A stretch of DNA of 64,000 nucleotides from Plutella xylostella. Its lineage: Eukaryota; Arthropoda; Insecta; Lepidoptera; Plutellidae. Under the pieces are notes generated by a model that saw only the letters and a program-made list of their open reading frames with translations, had not been told where the DNA came from and searched no databases. Both the position numbers and the translations under genes were made by a program. Below, in pieces: positions 27,101 to 36,242 of the stretch. The DNA is taken from the NCBI RefSeq assembly GCF_932276165.1, contig NC_063984.1, positions 751,501-815,500 on the forward strand, read 5' to 3'. The first letter of the stretch is position 1. Each line of letters opens with the position of its first letter.

Positions 27101-29397
27101 ATATACTGTCAAATTAGAAGTCAGAGTCAACCTTAAAGGCTTAAAGTTTATTACACATAATAGTTATGTTTTTGATTGATGACCGCAGTATGGAAGTATG
27201 CAATGGACGTCCAGCTCATTTTCTGACCAATGCAACTTACACCGCGTTATCAATTTAATTAACTGTCATGCAGACCAGCAGCGCATCAGTAAACAATATT
27301 TAAGACAATATTTTAATTTGCACTTCCATCTCCAAATTCCAGAGACAAATCAAGATGGCGTCCGAATTCCTCGCCAACGAGATGGGTCAGATGGTGAACC
27401 GCGCCAGCCGCGACAAGATCCCCATCAACCTGAGCAAGGAGGAGATCCAGACCTACATCAAGCGCTTCCAGATCATAGACAAGGATAGGAAGGGATTCGT
27501 GTCTATTAACGACATTAGGAGGAGTTTGAAGGTAATGCTTTGTGATGGTGAAAATTGGGGCATTATTATTGGTTGACTTACTGCCAGTTTCAATAACTCT
27601 ATCTACCGATGATTGGTAGTTTCTTTCATATTATTTTGACAGGTTTTAACTTTTAATGGATCAAAATAGTATGAAAGTAACTACCAGTCATCGGTAGATA
27701 GCAGTAGATAGAGTTGTTGAAACTGGCAGTTAATGTGAAAACTGTCACAAAGGACTGGGGTTAAAAATTAGAAGGCTGAAAGCCTATATCTGACTCGGGT
27801 TCGATTCCCGTAACTTGATGATAGAAATTATATGTTTTTGAGATAAATAAAACATCTATCATGCTCTAGCCCCTCGTGATTCGTGATAGATTCAGAGAAA
27901 TTTCTTCAAACTCTTTTGAAAAACTATATGACGTTCGACTACCTACATTAAAACCACATAATGATAATGAAACTTAAATTAAATTCACCAAGCGACTGTT
28001 ATAGAGTATGGGTGTGAAGCCGACTGACAACGAACTGCGCGCCATTTTGTCAGAAATAGATCTGACATACCACGGACAGATGGAGATCCAAGATTACCTA
28101 CAGGTAGACCTAAATACGGTCCATGTTCTCACGCAGTGTCGCTCGCTTGGGTGTCTACGTCCATTTTAGGGGAGGAAGACATGTTTCCAACAATATTTTT
28201 AACCTTTTGGAAACATACTAGTATTGTGTTCGAGACGCTTGTTAAAATATAGATCTAAAACGTGACATTGGCATAATTGAATGAATGATAAAAACAGAGA
28301 CTGAATGATTTGCCAATCGCGTTCTAACTTTGAAGTTTGACAGGCGTCTCGAGGGTCCGTTCCATTACAACCAGCACGTTTTGGTCCGTTGTCTGAACGC
28401 GTCAGCTTGTGTTGTCCACAGGCCGGCGGGGAGGAAGTCAGTGGGGAGCAGTTGCACGAAATATTGAAGGAAATCGACACTAACATGAACGGGCAGGTCG
28501 AACTCGACGAGTACTTACAGGTCCATATCCAGTTGAAATTAGTTTTCTGTACTCTTGAGCACTGTTTTCTTTCTTTTGATTTCTTTTTTATTCACAAAGT
28601 CACATTATCAAGCATGTGCTGGCATGAGCATAAACTTATATTAAGTATGGGTGTAGTTAAATGTTTTGAGAACATTTTTAATAAGTATGTTTAAACAGAA
28701 AGATCATTGCATGAGTGAACTGGTAGAGATAATCACATAAGTGACATAATTTTACTTATCCTTTAATCTCGTTTTATCTTATAATTTTACCCATTGTTGT
28801 ACTGACATCTACTAAACTTAATGCTTGACTAAAATAGCTATATTTGTACGCTTTGCTTACTTTTTACTAATTAGCTTCTAACACACTAACATTGTTGCAC
28901 TTTAACATATTTATTTGTGATGATGATTTGGTTTACTGTGTATTAATCAAACTGAATTCAATTTACTTACAATACCGAAACCGCTTCTGAAGGCACTAAT
29001 TTTCAATTTAGCACTGCCAAAATTCTACTTTACGATTAGCGTATGCGTAATGGTCACAGCACATATAAGCGAAACGTACTTAAAGGGATCGCCTATCCTA
29101 GACGATGCGTTTATGTTACGCTTAATCTGTGCTGAGATCCTAAATCTCATTCTCCACATTCCAAACATAACGTTTGCCAGTGCTACAACAAAAACCATTG
29201 CCTTCACAATCCGCTTCACCAACACTTCCAACAACCTATTCCTAACCGTCCTCTGAACACAGATGATGTCAGCCATCAAGTCGGGCCACGTGGCGTATTC
29301 CCGCTTCGCCCGCATGGCCGAGATGGAGGAGGAGCACCACGAACAGGAGGTGCTGAAGAAGAAGATCACGGTGGAACGCAGCGGCGGCGGCCTGTAG
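15139..29397 (+). CDS. Gpo1: Mitochondrial FAD-dependent glycerol-3-phosphate dehydrogenase
   Basis: Inner-membrane enzyme of the glycerol phosphate shuttle: oxidises sn-glycerol-3-phosphate to DHAP and passes electrons through FAD to ubiquinone. Exons: 15139-15231, 16160-16328, 17302-17386, 17803-17940, 20838-21001, 21450-21583, 21909-22066, 23462-23655, 23974-24168, 24657-24778, 26178-26314, 26719-26872, 27343-27531, then 28005-28103 or 28422-28520, then 29263-29397. With one alternative exon this gives 721 aa (human GPD2 is about 727). Seen: Arg-rich targeting N terminus (MSRRRLLLSG), FAD-binding IIGGGATG (72-77), SGTSSRSTKLIHGGVRYL, WWQVPYYWFGIKMYDL, INATGPFTDSIRKMD, SGLVTIAGGKWTTYR, EF-hand loop 1 (627-638), EF-hand loop 2 (663-674) and C-terminal VERSGGGL. 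A spliced 5' UTR is implied by the acceptor at 15135-15136. Exons 2, 7 and 12 have extra downstream copies, described separately. Confidence 0.96.
16256..16706 (+). repeat. 145-bp tandem copies of the 3' part of Gpo1 exon 2
   Basis: The segment from GAGGAGTACGACGTGC through the exon 2 donor and about 70 bp of intron occurs at 16256, 16401 and 16546 (exact 145-bp spacing); a fourth remnant at about 16682 carries only AGATCAAGAACCTGCAGTC. The second and third exon parts (16402-16473, 16547-16618) are identical to the first. Each is 72 nt after an AAG acceptor-like site and keeps phase 1 to phase 1, so splicing would repeat the FAD-binding GGGATG motif. The intervening sequence is 73 bp. Functional use is doubtful because no pyrimidine tract precedes the copies. 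Confidence 0.9.
17954..20263 (+). mobile_element. 5'-truncated CR1/Jockey-like LINE in Gpo1 intron 4
   Basis: The insertion begins 13 bp after the exon 4 donor and runs to an AT-rich tail after AATAAAG (about 20239-20263). It encodes a reverse transcriptase and C-terminal region but no endonuclease domain. Its 3' end (GCATTAAGTTCGCCTTTGTA...GTGCAATAAAG) is matched by a minus-strand tail fragment at 37782-37865. A 30-bp sequence spanning the donor (17924-17953) reappears right after the element (20279-20308), as expected for a target-site duplication. The donor itself is intact. Confidence 0.9.
17956..19929 (+). pseudogene. LINE reverse transcriptase ORF (N-terminally truncated)
   Basis: Open frame of about 658 codons inside the LINE, read in from host sequence with no native start. 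Reverse transcriptase blocks in order: PAPWLTAAIRKQM linker, HYRPISILPFLSKVLE, YQSGFRPSHST, TLLDFSNAFNCVDHDILL, GVPQGGVLSPILFSVFIN, HLYADDLQLY (catalytic YADD), VKNLGLHIKSTLSW, and a C-terminal region ending QNDQQN before TGA. No stop or frameshift interrupts the RT, so the copy is fairly young, but without the endonuclease and 5' end it should not be autonomous. The exact clade (CR1 versus Jockey) was not resolved. Confidence 0.88.
20264..20308 (+). repeat. Shortened copy of Gpo1 exon 4 end after the LINE
   Basis: The copy reads GATCAGTACAAGATG (compare GACCAGTACAAGATG at 17837-17851) fused directly to CTGCTGCCGGTGTATCA and the donor GTGAGTTACATAT (17924-17953). It therefore equals the end of exon 4 with 72 bp removed, and sits at the LINE's 3' boundary. 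It has no splice acceptor, so it is not an exon. Confidence 0.85.
20675..20790. mobile_element. Small hairpin/MITE in Gpo1 intron 4
   Basis: The left arm AGGCTATATCCCATTCCACG...AGACATCTGA pairs with the right arm TCAGATGTCT...CCGTGGGATGGGATATAC, leaving a short internal loop. It is non-coding, about 47 bp before exon 5. Confidence 0.75.
21633..21775. mobile_element. MITE with about 45-bp TIRs in Gpo1 intron 6
   Basis: The left arm TTAGGCCGTAGGTATACAGA...GCTGGAAACTTATAAG pairs with the right arm CTTATAAGTTTCCAGC...TCTGTATACGGCTTTA. The 143-bp element has a short AT-rich centre and no coding content. Confidence 0.8.
22174..22300. mobile_element. Palindromic MITE (GACGCAAGAC family), copy B
   Basis: The left arm GCATGGGACGCAAGACACC and the right arm GCGTCTTGCGTCCCGTGC are inverted copies, with the GAGCGAGCGCGACTGAGAA block shared with the other copies. 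It lies in Gpo1 intron 7 just before copy A. Confidence 0.7.
22311..22431. mobile_element. Palindromic MITE (AAGACGTGACAAAAGTT family), copy A
   Basis: The left arm GCATTTAAGACGTG-like block (here CCCATTTAAGACGTGACAAA) pairs with the right arm AACTTTTGTCACGTCTTGC. The interior contains GGCTGCGCGATG and GAGTGAGCGCAATGC. The element ends 9 bp before the duplicated Gpo1 exon 7 copy. Relatives lie at 47568-47676 and 51156-51284. Confidence 0.8.
22441..22598 (+). pseudogene. Duplicated Gpo1 exon 7 with an in-frame stop
   Basis: The segment is a 158-nt copy of exon 7 (21909-22066), same length and same donor (AG|GTGTGT). I count three differences: AAA to AAG, GTGAAG to GTGTAG and GGC to GGA. The second creates a TAG after ten codons in the exon's own frame. 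The copy is preceded by CTACTAG, giving an AG but no pyrimidine tract. If spliced in, it would end translation, so it is either a dead copy or a poison exon. Confidence 0.88.
22620..23461. other. Rest of Gpo1 intron 7, no recognised feature
   Basis: AT-rich intron sequence. A short TATACGAAAGGTGACGAGTG / ACGAAAGGTGCCGTGAGTGA near-repeat occurs around 22662-22710. I see no gene or clear element. Confidence 0.4.
24840..25230 (+). mobile_element. LINE C-terminal remnant with C2H2 finger, in Gpo1 intron 10
   Basis: Two overlapping frames read as the end of a LINE polyprotein. The first has STWEEQAEDRAMWRHTVN and FEAKQRAALDAKRDEL; the second, after a frameshift near 25070, has CSQCNRTFTAKIGYTSHMRA followed by HERR. 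A C2H2 finger at the extreme C terminus is typical of this LINE group. The stretch ends in (ATC)n at about 25205-25228, probably the 3' microsatellite tail. It is a decayed fragment, not a host zinc-finger gene. Confidence 0.75.
25231..26046. other. Gpo1 intron 10, no recognised feature
   Basis: AT-rich intron with no supported coding segment or well-bounded repeat. Confidence 0.4.
26047..26151. repeat. Half copy of the GTAGGTTTCGGC TIR family
   Basis: TTCATTTTCGGGCTTAAATA followed by CACGTAGGATTCGGCTTTGT and ACCCTTTTTGCAGCACCCTA match the right end of the element at 40031-40302. It ends about 26 bp before Gpo1 exon 11. Confidence 0.6.
26782..27030 (+). repeat. 120-bp tandem copy of the 3' part of Gpo1 exon 12
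   Basis: The segment from CCTCAACGTGCAGGCGGCGG through the donor to ACTCCGAGTGA repeats with exactly 120-bp spacing; a third partial match (GTGACCTCAAC) follows at 27021. The second exon part with its own GT donor (26993-26994) is identical. From its internal CAG it would contribute 75 nt (26918-26992) in phase 0, but the intervening 45 bp is very short for an intron. Retaining it gives an early TAG. Confidence 0.88.
27579..27732. mobile_element. MITE (CTGCCAGTTTCAA family) in Gpo1 intron 13
   Basis: The left arm TTACTGCCAGTTTCAATAAC...CTATCTACCGATGA pairs with the right arm TCATCGGTAGATAG...GTTGAAACTGGCAGTTAA. TTA flanks both ends, compatible with a 3-bp duplication. A diverged relative lies at 46128-46255 in the Sp gene. 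Confidence 0.82.
28005..28103 (+). CDS. Gpo1: Gpo1 alternative EF-hand exon 14a
   Basis: The exon is 99 nt (33 codons), phase 0 at both ends, after TTATAG and before CAG|GTAGAC. It encodes the second EF-hand of the dehydrogenase (residues 645-677). The loop is DLTYHGQMEIQD: ligand positions 1 and 9 are acidic, but position 3 is Thr, position 5 His and position 12 Asp rather than Glu, so calcium binding should be weaker than for exon 14b. It has the same length and position as 14b. Confidence 0.85.
28422..28520 (+). CDS. Gpo1: Gpo1 alternative EF-hand exon 14b
   Basis: The exon is 99 nt (33 codons), phase 0 at both ends, after TGTCCACAG and before CAG|GTCCAT. The EF-hand loop is DTNMNGQVELDE, a canonical calcium loop close to the vertebrate GPD2 second EF-hand region (LHEIL.E.D.N.NGQVEL.E). 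Family proteins carry one such segment at this place, so 14a and 14b are expected to be mutually exclusive; a transcript with both would stay in frame. Confidence 0.9.
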
Positions 29398-29572
29398 GCG
29401 GTCACGGAACTACTAATGTTGTAAGTTATAATGTCAAGTGAGGCATGGAAGCTGTGTATCGCGACTTACGACGAAATACTGGCTTAAGATGAATTTTTCT
29501 AACTCTATGTCGCGATGCACGGATTTTCATCTTTAAGATATGTTATGACAGTGAGGCATGAAAACTTTCGTA

Positions 29573-29592
29573 GTGTGTGTGTGTGTGTGTGT
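29573..29592. repeat. (GT)n microsatellite in Gpo1 3' UTR region
   Basis: About ten GT units follow the Gpo1 stop codon by roughly 180 bp. A simple repeat with no assigned role. Confidence 0.8.
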
Positions 29593-30068
29593 GGTTAAGA
29601 TTTAATGAAAAATGAGGCTCAACATGACGCTGTAGACTCTGGCAAAAATACTATTATTATGAGGTGTTAGAGATTGGTTAGACTTCTTAATATTGAATCA
29701 ATATTTTTGGTCATCTTTCATGTATCGCAGTATACCAGTAGCAAATTTTATAATTTAATATTTTTCTTCTTGCAGATCCGGATACCTCATTGGCTACATA
29801 GACCGTGGCGCCCCGACTCATCAAGTGCACCCTCAAGTATTATATCGTTAATCATCTTTATACATTTGAATGTAGATAAAAGTCGATATGCACATCCGAT
29901 ATTTCAATATTTATAAGAATTTTCAATATTGTAATAAGCAAACAAACTAACGTAAGGATTTGAGTTGAAGCAATACTTAAATACTATTGTGATGTATAAT
30001 TATGTTTTTTTTTTCGAAAGTTTATTTATTCAGACGTTTTTCGTCTTTAGACATCGTTGTATTATTTA

Positions 30069-30192
30069 AATAAAAAAACAGCTAATTATTGGAGCAAGTA
30101 GTTATTCTCATACACTTTTTTCAATGTTATTATATACCTAGTAGGTGTAAAATTTTTGAAGATCTTTATGTGTTATCGTGCTGTTTAATAAA
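30069..30192 (+). terminator. Candidate Gpo1 polyadenylation signals
   Basis: AATAAA occurs at 30069-30074 and again at 30187-30192, about 0.7-0.8 kb after the Gpo1 stop and before the LTR element. Either could end the transcript; which is used cannot be told from sequence. Confidence 0.45.
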
Positions 30193-30292
30193 TTATTTAT
30201 AATTTACAAGCAATGTTTCATTTTGAATTGATTGAGTGACCCCAGTGTGACCTTTCCGTTCCGCCAATTATAACTTCGCAAGATTATGAGGA

Positions 30293-31449
30293 TGTAGCGA
30301 CACATGTTATAGTCACGTTTTGCAATGTCAGCTTTCTAGTAACTTCCAGTAGCGAACAATGCGCAGACGCTAGTCGTCTCGCGCCCGTCACTTAGAACAC
30401 ACTTAAGAAAATGTAATTTGGTTCAGTAAATAGTTTGGCCTCAAGTAATCTGCATTCTTCATTTACCATGGATCCCATAGTCACCCATTCTTAACCCTAC
30501 ATTGGTGACCTCCGACAAACTGGACACGCAACCTTCGGAAGAAATTATGGAGTCAGGACGGCGATGACGCGGCGCAGCATGGAACGGCGTGGACGAGACG
30601 GCTCCCCCAGCAGGGCCATGGGGTAACAGGCGACAACATCAAGAAATTGAACATCTATCTACTGGAAGTGCATCACCCCTTCACAAAATTTGGTTACGCA
30701 ACGCAGAAGTAATTAGCGTATCGAAGCATCTCAAGTCAGGACCTGGACGAGCGGAACACACATAGAAGGTACGATTGCGCGTTCACGACGGCAGGTCAAC
30801 GGGCGGTAATCGCTGCGAGGCTGCCGAGCTGGAGCATAGTGGACTGGTCACCCACGCGGAGGCTCACTCGAGGGTCCTCATGGAAGTTCCCGCCAGGATG
30901 GATGAGAGATGCAACGAAAGAAGCTATTTTTAGATCGGAAATTCCCACATGATTCAATCACACACGAGGTCGGATTCGCAGAACCGAGGTAGCCGCGTTC
31001 ATCTTGCACGGTCAGCGGAATGTGATAAGCGCGTCGCGAGTGAACATAGTGCTACGTAGTTTTACCAAGTGGTTTATTGTGTGATTTATAAGTATGATTT
31101 GTTAATTTTGTATCAGTATTGAAATGTAATTTTGTGATTTCTGTTTTGTTTGATATTGTATGTTTCAAGTTTAAAGCTCCGTAAGAGAGGCTTTTGTAAC
31201 ATAGGTATTACGTATTGTACTTGAAAATTTTTGACAAAAATTTTGAAAAACGGGGGAAGTGATGTAGCGACACATGTTATAGTCACGTTTTGCAATGTCA
31301 GCTTTCTAGTAACTTCCAGTAGCGAACAATGCGCAGACGCTAGTCGTCTCGCGCCCGTCACTTAGAACACACTTAAGAAAATGTAATTTGGTTCAGTAAA
31401 TAGTTTGGCCTCAAGTAATCTGCATTCTTCATTTACCATGGATCCCATA
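30293..31449 (+). mobile_element. Non-autonomous LTR retrotransposon (about 1.16 kb)
   Basis: Two direct repeats, 30293-30479 and 31263-31449, appear identical over 187 bp and begin TGTAGCGACACATG. A purine tract (CGGGGGAAGTGA) lies immediately before the downstream copy. In the upstream copy the LTR probably extends to CCTACA at 30501, because TTGGTGACCTCCGAC, a plausible primer-binding site, starts at 30502 and TGTAG...CTACA are inverted ends; the downstream copy lacks these last 22 bp. AGGA flanks both ends (30289-30292, 31450-31453). The roughly 760-bp interior has no gag or pol frame, so it depends on another element. Confidence 0.88.
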
Positions 31450-31453
31450 AGGA

Positions 31454-32084
31454 TTATTGCAGGAAAATACAAAACTATCGTAGAGTGCACAGCACTAATA
31501 TTGCAACGGCTAAAAAGTTACTGGTATTTTTTTGACGCAACAGTAAGTATCCAGAGATTGAATCCAGTTCCTGTTAGGTTCATGTAAATTTTCCAGTTCT
31601 GTTTGGCGCCGGCTATTTTCTAGCTAGATCACCGAACCGTATTTTCTATCTGCCACACTGTCAAAATTAGGTCAATCTATGAGAATAATACTAGTCTAAT
31701 AAAACTTCTGTACACAAGGCGCCCGAAGACTTTAAAGGCTTTAAATTTGCCGCGCTGTGCAAGTGCATATTTCGATGGGTTAGGGTGCACGTAGGGACTA
31801 GGATGTGCACGAAAGATAATTTTCCTTTCCTTTGAACACTGCTCTGCCTACCTTTCACATATATCCGACAGTCAGGTAAGTACCTGCACGATTGTCTTTA
31901 TTAAGGTGTGCCGTAGCTTTGTTGTAAGGAATCACCAAGTCTCCTACAAGTAAGTTGACAGTCGCACTCGCGTGTAGTTGCTAAGTTTATTCAGACAGGA
32001 GCGTTTACCTAGGTAAAGCAATAATAAATTTAATATTGAGTTCATCTATATTATTTTTTGATCAAATTAACGAAGGCGACGCTG
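31454..32084. other. Spacer, no recognised gene
   Basis: Intergenic sequence between the LTR element and a SINE-like segment. I see no supported coding region. Confidence 0.4.
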
Positions 32085-32340
32085 TTCACTTGTGTGAAAG
32101 GTCCCGGATTCGAATCCCGGCATGAGCAAATATAGTTTTAAATATTTTTTTATTATAAGTTGGTTGTGTGACATAGGCTAACCTCCTGTCTTCCCAAGCA
32201 TAGAGGTTGTGACACAACCATTCCAGTCTTGGGGTATTCCCACGATTCTTCCACTATTACGAGCTGCATTTTATTTATGTGTGACTCGCTATCTTGAGTA
32301 GCAGCTGTAAACAATCTTGTCATTGAAACAAGCAAAAACT
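32085..32340 (+). repeat. Possible tRNA-derived SINE remnant
   Basis: A B-box-like GGATTCGAATCCCGG follows TGTGAAAGGTCC, then an AT-rich run and GTTGGTTGTGTGACATAGGC...CTCCTGTCTTCCC. The layout (tRNA-like head plus unrelated body) suggests a SINE, but only one copy is in the window and the A-box is unclear. Confidence 0.4.
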
Positions 32341-35300
32341 AACCTTACTCTAGGTTCCACTCTTACCCCAAGCCCAACTCCATTACTCTTTATTAAATTA
32401 ATTGTTTACGTCTAAAGAACGATTAGAACGAAAACACAGAACACAGTTAGGCTGTTTAGTTAGTTTTTGAGTTTTGGCGCTAAAAATAAACAAAATGGGA
32501 ATCATTCATTCACATTTCCGTTACTTCCGTTTCCGTTTCAAACGTTAGTGATGTCAGATTCGACAGCTCCATAGTTTTTACTACTAATATAATAAACACT
32601 AACTACAAACTATTCCAACCAAATTGTTTCCTTTTTAATGAGGTATTAGAAAACTACCTTGTTTACATAATTATAGTGGATTTTAATAAATATTAAATCA
32701 GATTTTATTTCAAAAACTATATTAGGTAGTTTTTTAAATAAATTATACTTAGTTATGTCAGACTCAAGAAAACAACATAAGTCAATTTCAACAAACTATT
32801 CCACACGTTTAAAAATAAAACAAGCACCTAGATGGCGGGAAAAACTTTGCGGTGTTATTGTGGCAGTTGGAACGTAGTGGCGTAGGGCGGCGGTTACGCC
32901 CCCGCGGGCCACGCTGCCGGCGGGCGGTGGGTGGGCTCACTATACTTCCGGATCATTGTAAATTTTGATACACGAAAATTTTAATGAGCCGAGAGTTGTA
33001 GATATGTTATGTATGTGCCTATTTCTAAATAGTATGTGTATGGGATAGTGTTGACTGTGGTAATGTTGTCGTATAGTAATTTGGCAGTTAACAGTTTAAT
33101 TATAAAATTAAAATGGCTAGCTAGGTATTTAATAAATTAATACTTAGGTAGTTGATAACTGAACTGGAAACTTACCTAGGTAGTTCTAATAATTATAAAA
33201 AAAAATTTTTTTAACTACTTATGATGATGATGATTATGATGAATTGATTGGTGGATATAGGTATTTACTTACCTATATTTATATACCACATATTTACTAA
33301 TTTCGGCTTGATCGATTTGATCTCTCCTCATACAAAGATGTTAAGGGCTCATACGACGTTCAGCATTGCACATGATCACACAAACTATTTTGGATGGAAC
33401 TTTCATCGAGAAAATGGATTTCTACAAACTTTCCTTAATTTTCAATATGATGAATACTGATTGTTCGAACATTGAACCAAATGTTTCTGTCCTGTGCTGC
33501 TCTCTTCCGCAGTTTCCGGCAACCTTGCTGATGTCAGCTGTCCATCAGAATCTAGCAGGTTGTCTGCCAACAGCTCTCCGATCGTCTCTAAAGAGTGCAC
33601 GGTAGCAAAATGGTTTGGCCTGCTTCAAACACTGATCTCTTGTACCATCGGGAAAATCCATGCTGCCCTGATATTGAAACAATTTCCCGTGTGCCACTCG
33701 CCGTGCGAGCGCAGATTTCAAGGGCTTCTGAGTTGGCTAGGTCTGGTAGGCTACTTGCCGATTCTCCAACAGTGCCTGCCTTCCCTCTTCAGGCGTTATT
33801 GGTAAAAATTTGATGGTTTTATTGTTATAGGTACTGTTTTCTCTAGGTTGAATCTTTGAGGTTTTTACAATTATCTTATAATTTATGGGTCTATAGTTTT
33901 CGACATGGATGCGATATTATTATGTTGCAATCACTATAGCTATATAAGTAATAGCCCACCTCCTTTTCTTGAGACGAAAATAACTACACACTGCTTGAAT
34001 AGTGCAGTATGCACCTATTGCGTATACAAGACATATAATTAGGAACTCCATAGTATAGGTAAATATACTACGTGACAGTACTTTATGTTATGCTTATACA
34101 TTATTAGCTATAATTCTAGATACACGAGAAACTATGAAATAAATGTTGAAGTGGGACTTCAGCTCAGGGGCAGAGTGCAGTGAACACGATGAAGCATCCC
34201 TTTTCCTTGTATTGCATGTTGTGTTCAATTGAAAGGATCTTGTAACTCTTGGTCTACTACATGCTATACGATTGTGATGTTATTGACTTGAGTAATTATA
34301 AAATAACATTGAATATAAGAAAGATAATGAGAGATGCATCATGAGAGTAAGGGCGTGTCCAATACAGGAGAGGCGGGTGGCACGGGCAGTCCGAACCGCC
34401 CACCTTCACTTCCGCTTAACATCCTAGACTCTTTGACAGTTCATCATCTAGTTTTAGAATATGTGCTTAATTATTTTGTACAGAAAAGTATGTAATATTT
34501 TTTAAATTAAATCATTGCAACCATTTTTTCCGATGTTAAAGTCTATACCCGTCCCGATAGCGATTTTGTTTACCTATAATGTGTTTAACTTTTGCTGATA
34601 TAAGATAATTAAATACTATAAATTATAACGGGTAATGTTTCCATACCTGCTGACCTTTTGTTTTCCTTGTAGAAATATGATTTTATATTTATGATAAAAT
34701 GAGAGTCTAAATTTTTTAACTGACAAATTTGGTCGAATAGCCGTCTTCTTTTGACAAAATATTTCGTGATTTTTATTGAAGTTATGCTTGCTAATTAGGT
34801 ATTATTCAAAATAATTTCATTGTACACAAATTGTGATATAAGACAAATAAAATAACAATTATAGTGCTACAACTAGTGAAACTACAAAGTATGTATGTAC
34901 CCATACGATGTTATGATTATGACATCATATTTTTTTATTTACAGGCTAATTAAATATGTAAGTAAACAACACCACGTTAAACGTCTACGCATGCCGGGTC
35001 AGACAATGAAGATAGGAGCACTGGTACACCCATAGTAGACTACAGTACCGACAAAAAGGTTTAAGTGGCTAGTTAGCTCACTAGAAAATAAAACGTTTTT
35101 ATAAAGTGTGTATGAACGCAAATCGTACAACAGCCCAAGCAGACACCGTTTTGCTAGATATTTGTATTCACAGTCAAGATTGTGTTACTATATTCAGCTT
35201 TAATTCAATATCACAGGGCTCAAAATTGTTTGAACATGGGATAAGATAATTAAGCGGGGACACACGCTCTCTCGGGGCGGTTGCTCATTCGTGCATAATG

Positions 35301-36100
35301 GACTTGGGGCGATGAGGCTGACGCTTGGCATGACAAAACGTGGTTCGACTTTCACTTTCTCACCGAACCAGTCCAGAATTAATCGCAGAAATTGCATGCT
35401 CCAGCCAAAATATTGAAATTACTGCAATGTATTAACGATTAACCAAAAAGAATTAAATTTTAATCAAGTACATGATTAAACCTAACAAGTTTATGATAAG
35501 TAGATGCATAACTATCTAAGATACAGGGAAAGTGAAAGGTAATAAATAAAAAAAAATAATGTTATTGAAGTAACTGGCCATCAGCAAAGACATCATCACA
35601 GCCCTCTGTTACCCATTACCCTAAATTGACCAAATAAATGAACAAAGAGCATTATAATTACATTATAGTGTTTATTTATTAACGGAGCTGCACACTTGTT
35701 AGCAGCCACGGCCCGCGCACCACAACATGTGTGCATTTTTTGCCCGCCCAAGGAGGCCGCGGGCGCGAGGTTATACACCCATTATTACGTCCTTCCTACT
35801 TCCAATTATTATTATCGGGTGTCGGTGCTTGGCGCCCGTAGCCGCGACGCGGGAGGAGGAGAGAAGTGCAGCTGCTGCCTACCAATAATCAAGACCTGTC
35901 CCTGTCCGAGCGAGATAGAAACAATTTAAGCAATCATTAAAATGCTCATTTCAATCATTTCTCTCGAGTGTCAACCTGGGAAAATTTGTCAATGAAGAGG
36001 AAATATAATTTCAATCATTCGATACCACTTTTTATATAGTTTATGTCTTTAGTAGTCTGATAAACCAAATAAATACTGTAGATAAGCGACTGGGATAGGA
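32341..36100. other. Spacer upstream of the Sp-family gene
   Basis: No supported gene. A GC-rich island at about 32875-32945 (with GGGCGGCGGTTACGCCCCCG) and another at 35700-35880 stand out from the AT-rich background and could be regulatory or first-exon DNA. Open frames at 33244-33813 overlap in different frames and show no known motif. Confidence 0.4.
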
Positions 36101-36242
36101 GGCGGACCTCCGAATGTTGCCGATCGCGTTCGTGTGATTTCGTTTGTCAGTTCACTCGCCGCTCTTTGGCGGCCGGTCGTGACGATGGTGCGTTCTGTAC
36201 TTGAACAAAGAAATACTTTTGATCACAAGTGCCTAGAAGATA

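Noticed and set aside
27790..27830. tRNA-like GGGTTCGATTCCCG motif
   Set aside because: Only a B-box is seen; no A-box, acceptor stem or anticodon arm could be drawn. Perhaps a SINE scrap.
33244..33813. Overlapping short open frames as a novel small gene
   Set aside because: Three frames overlap with no known motif, no start context and no supporting splice structure.
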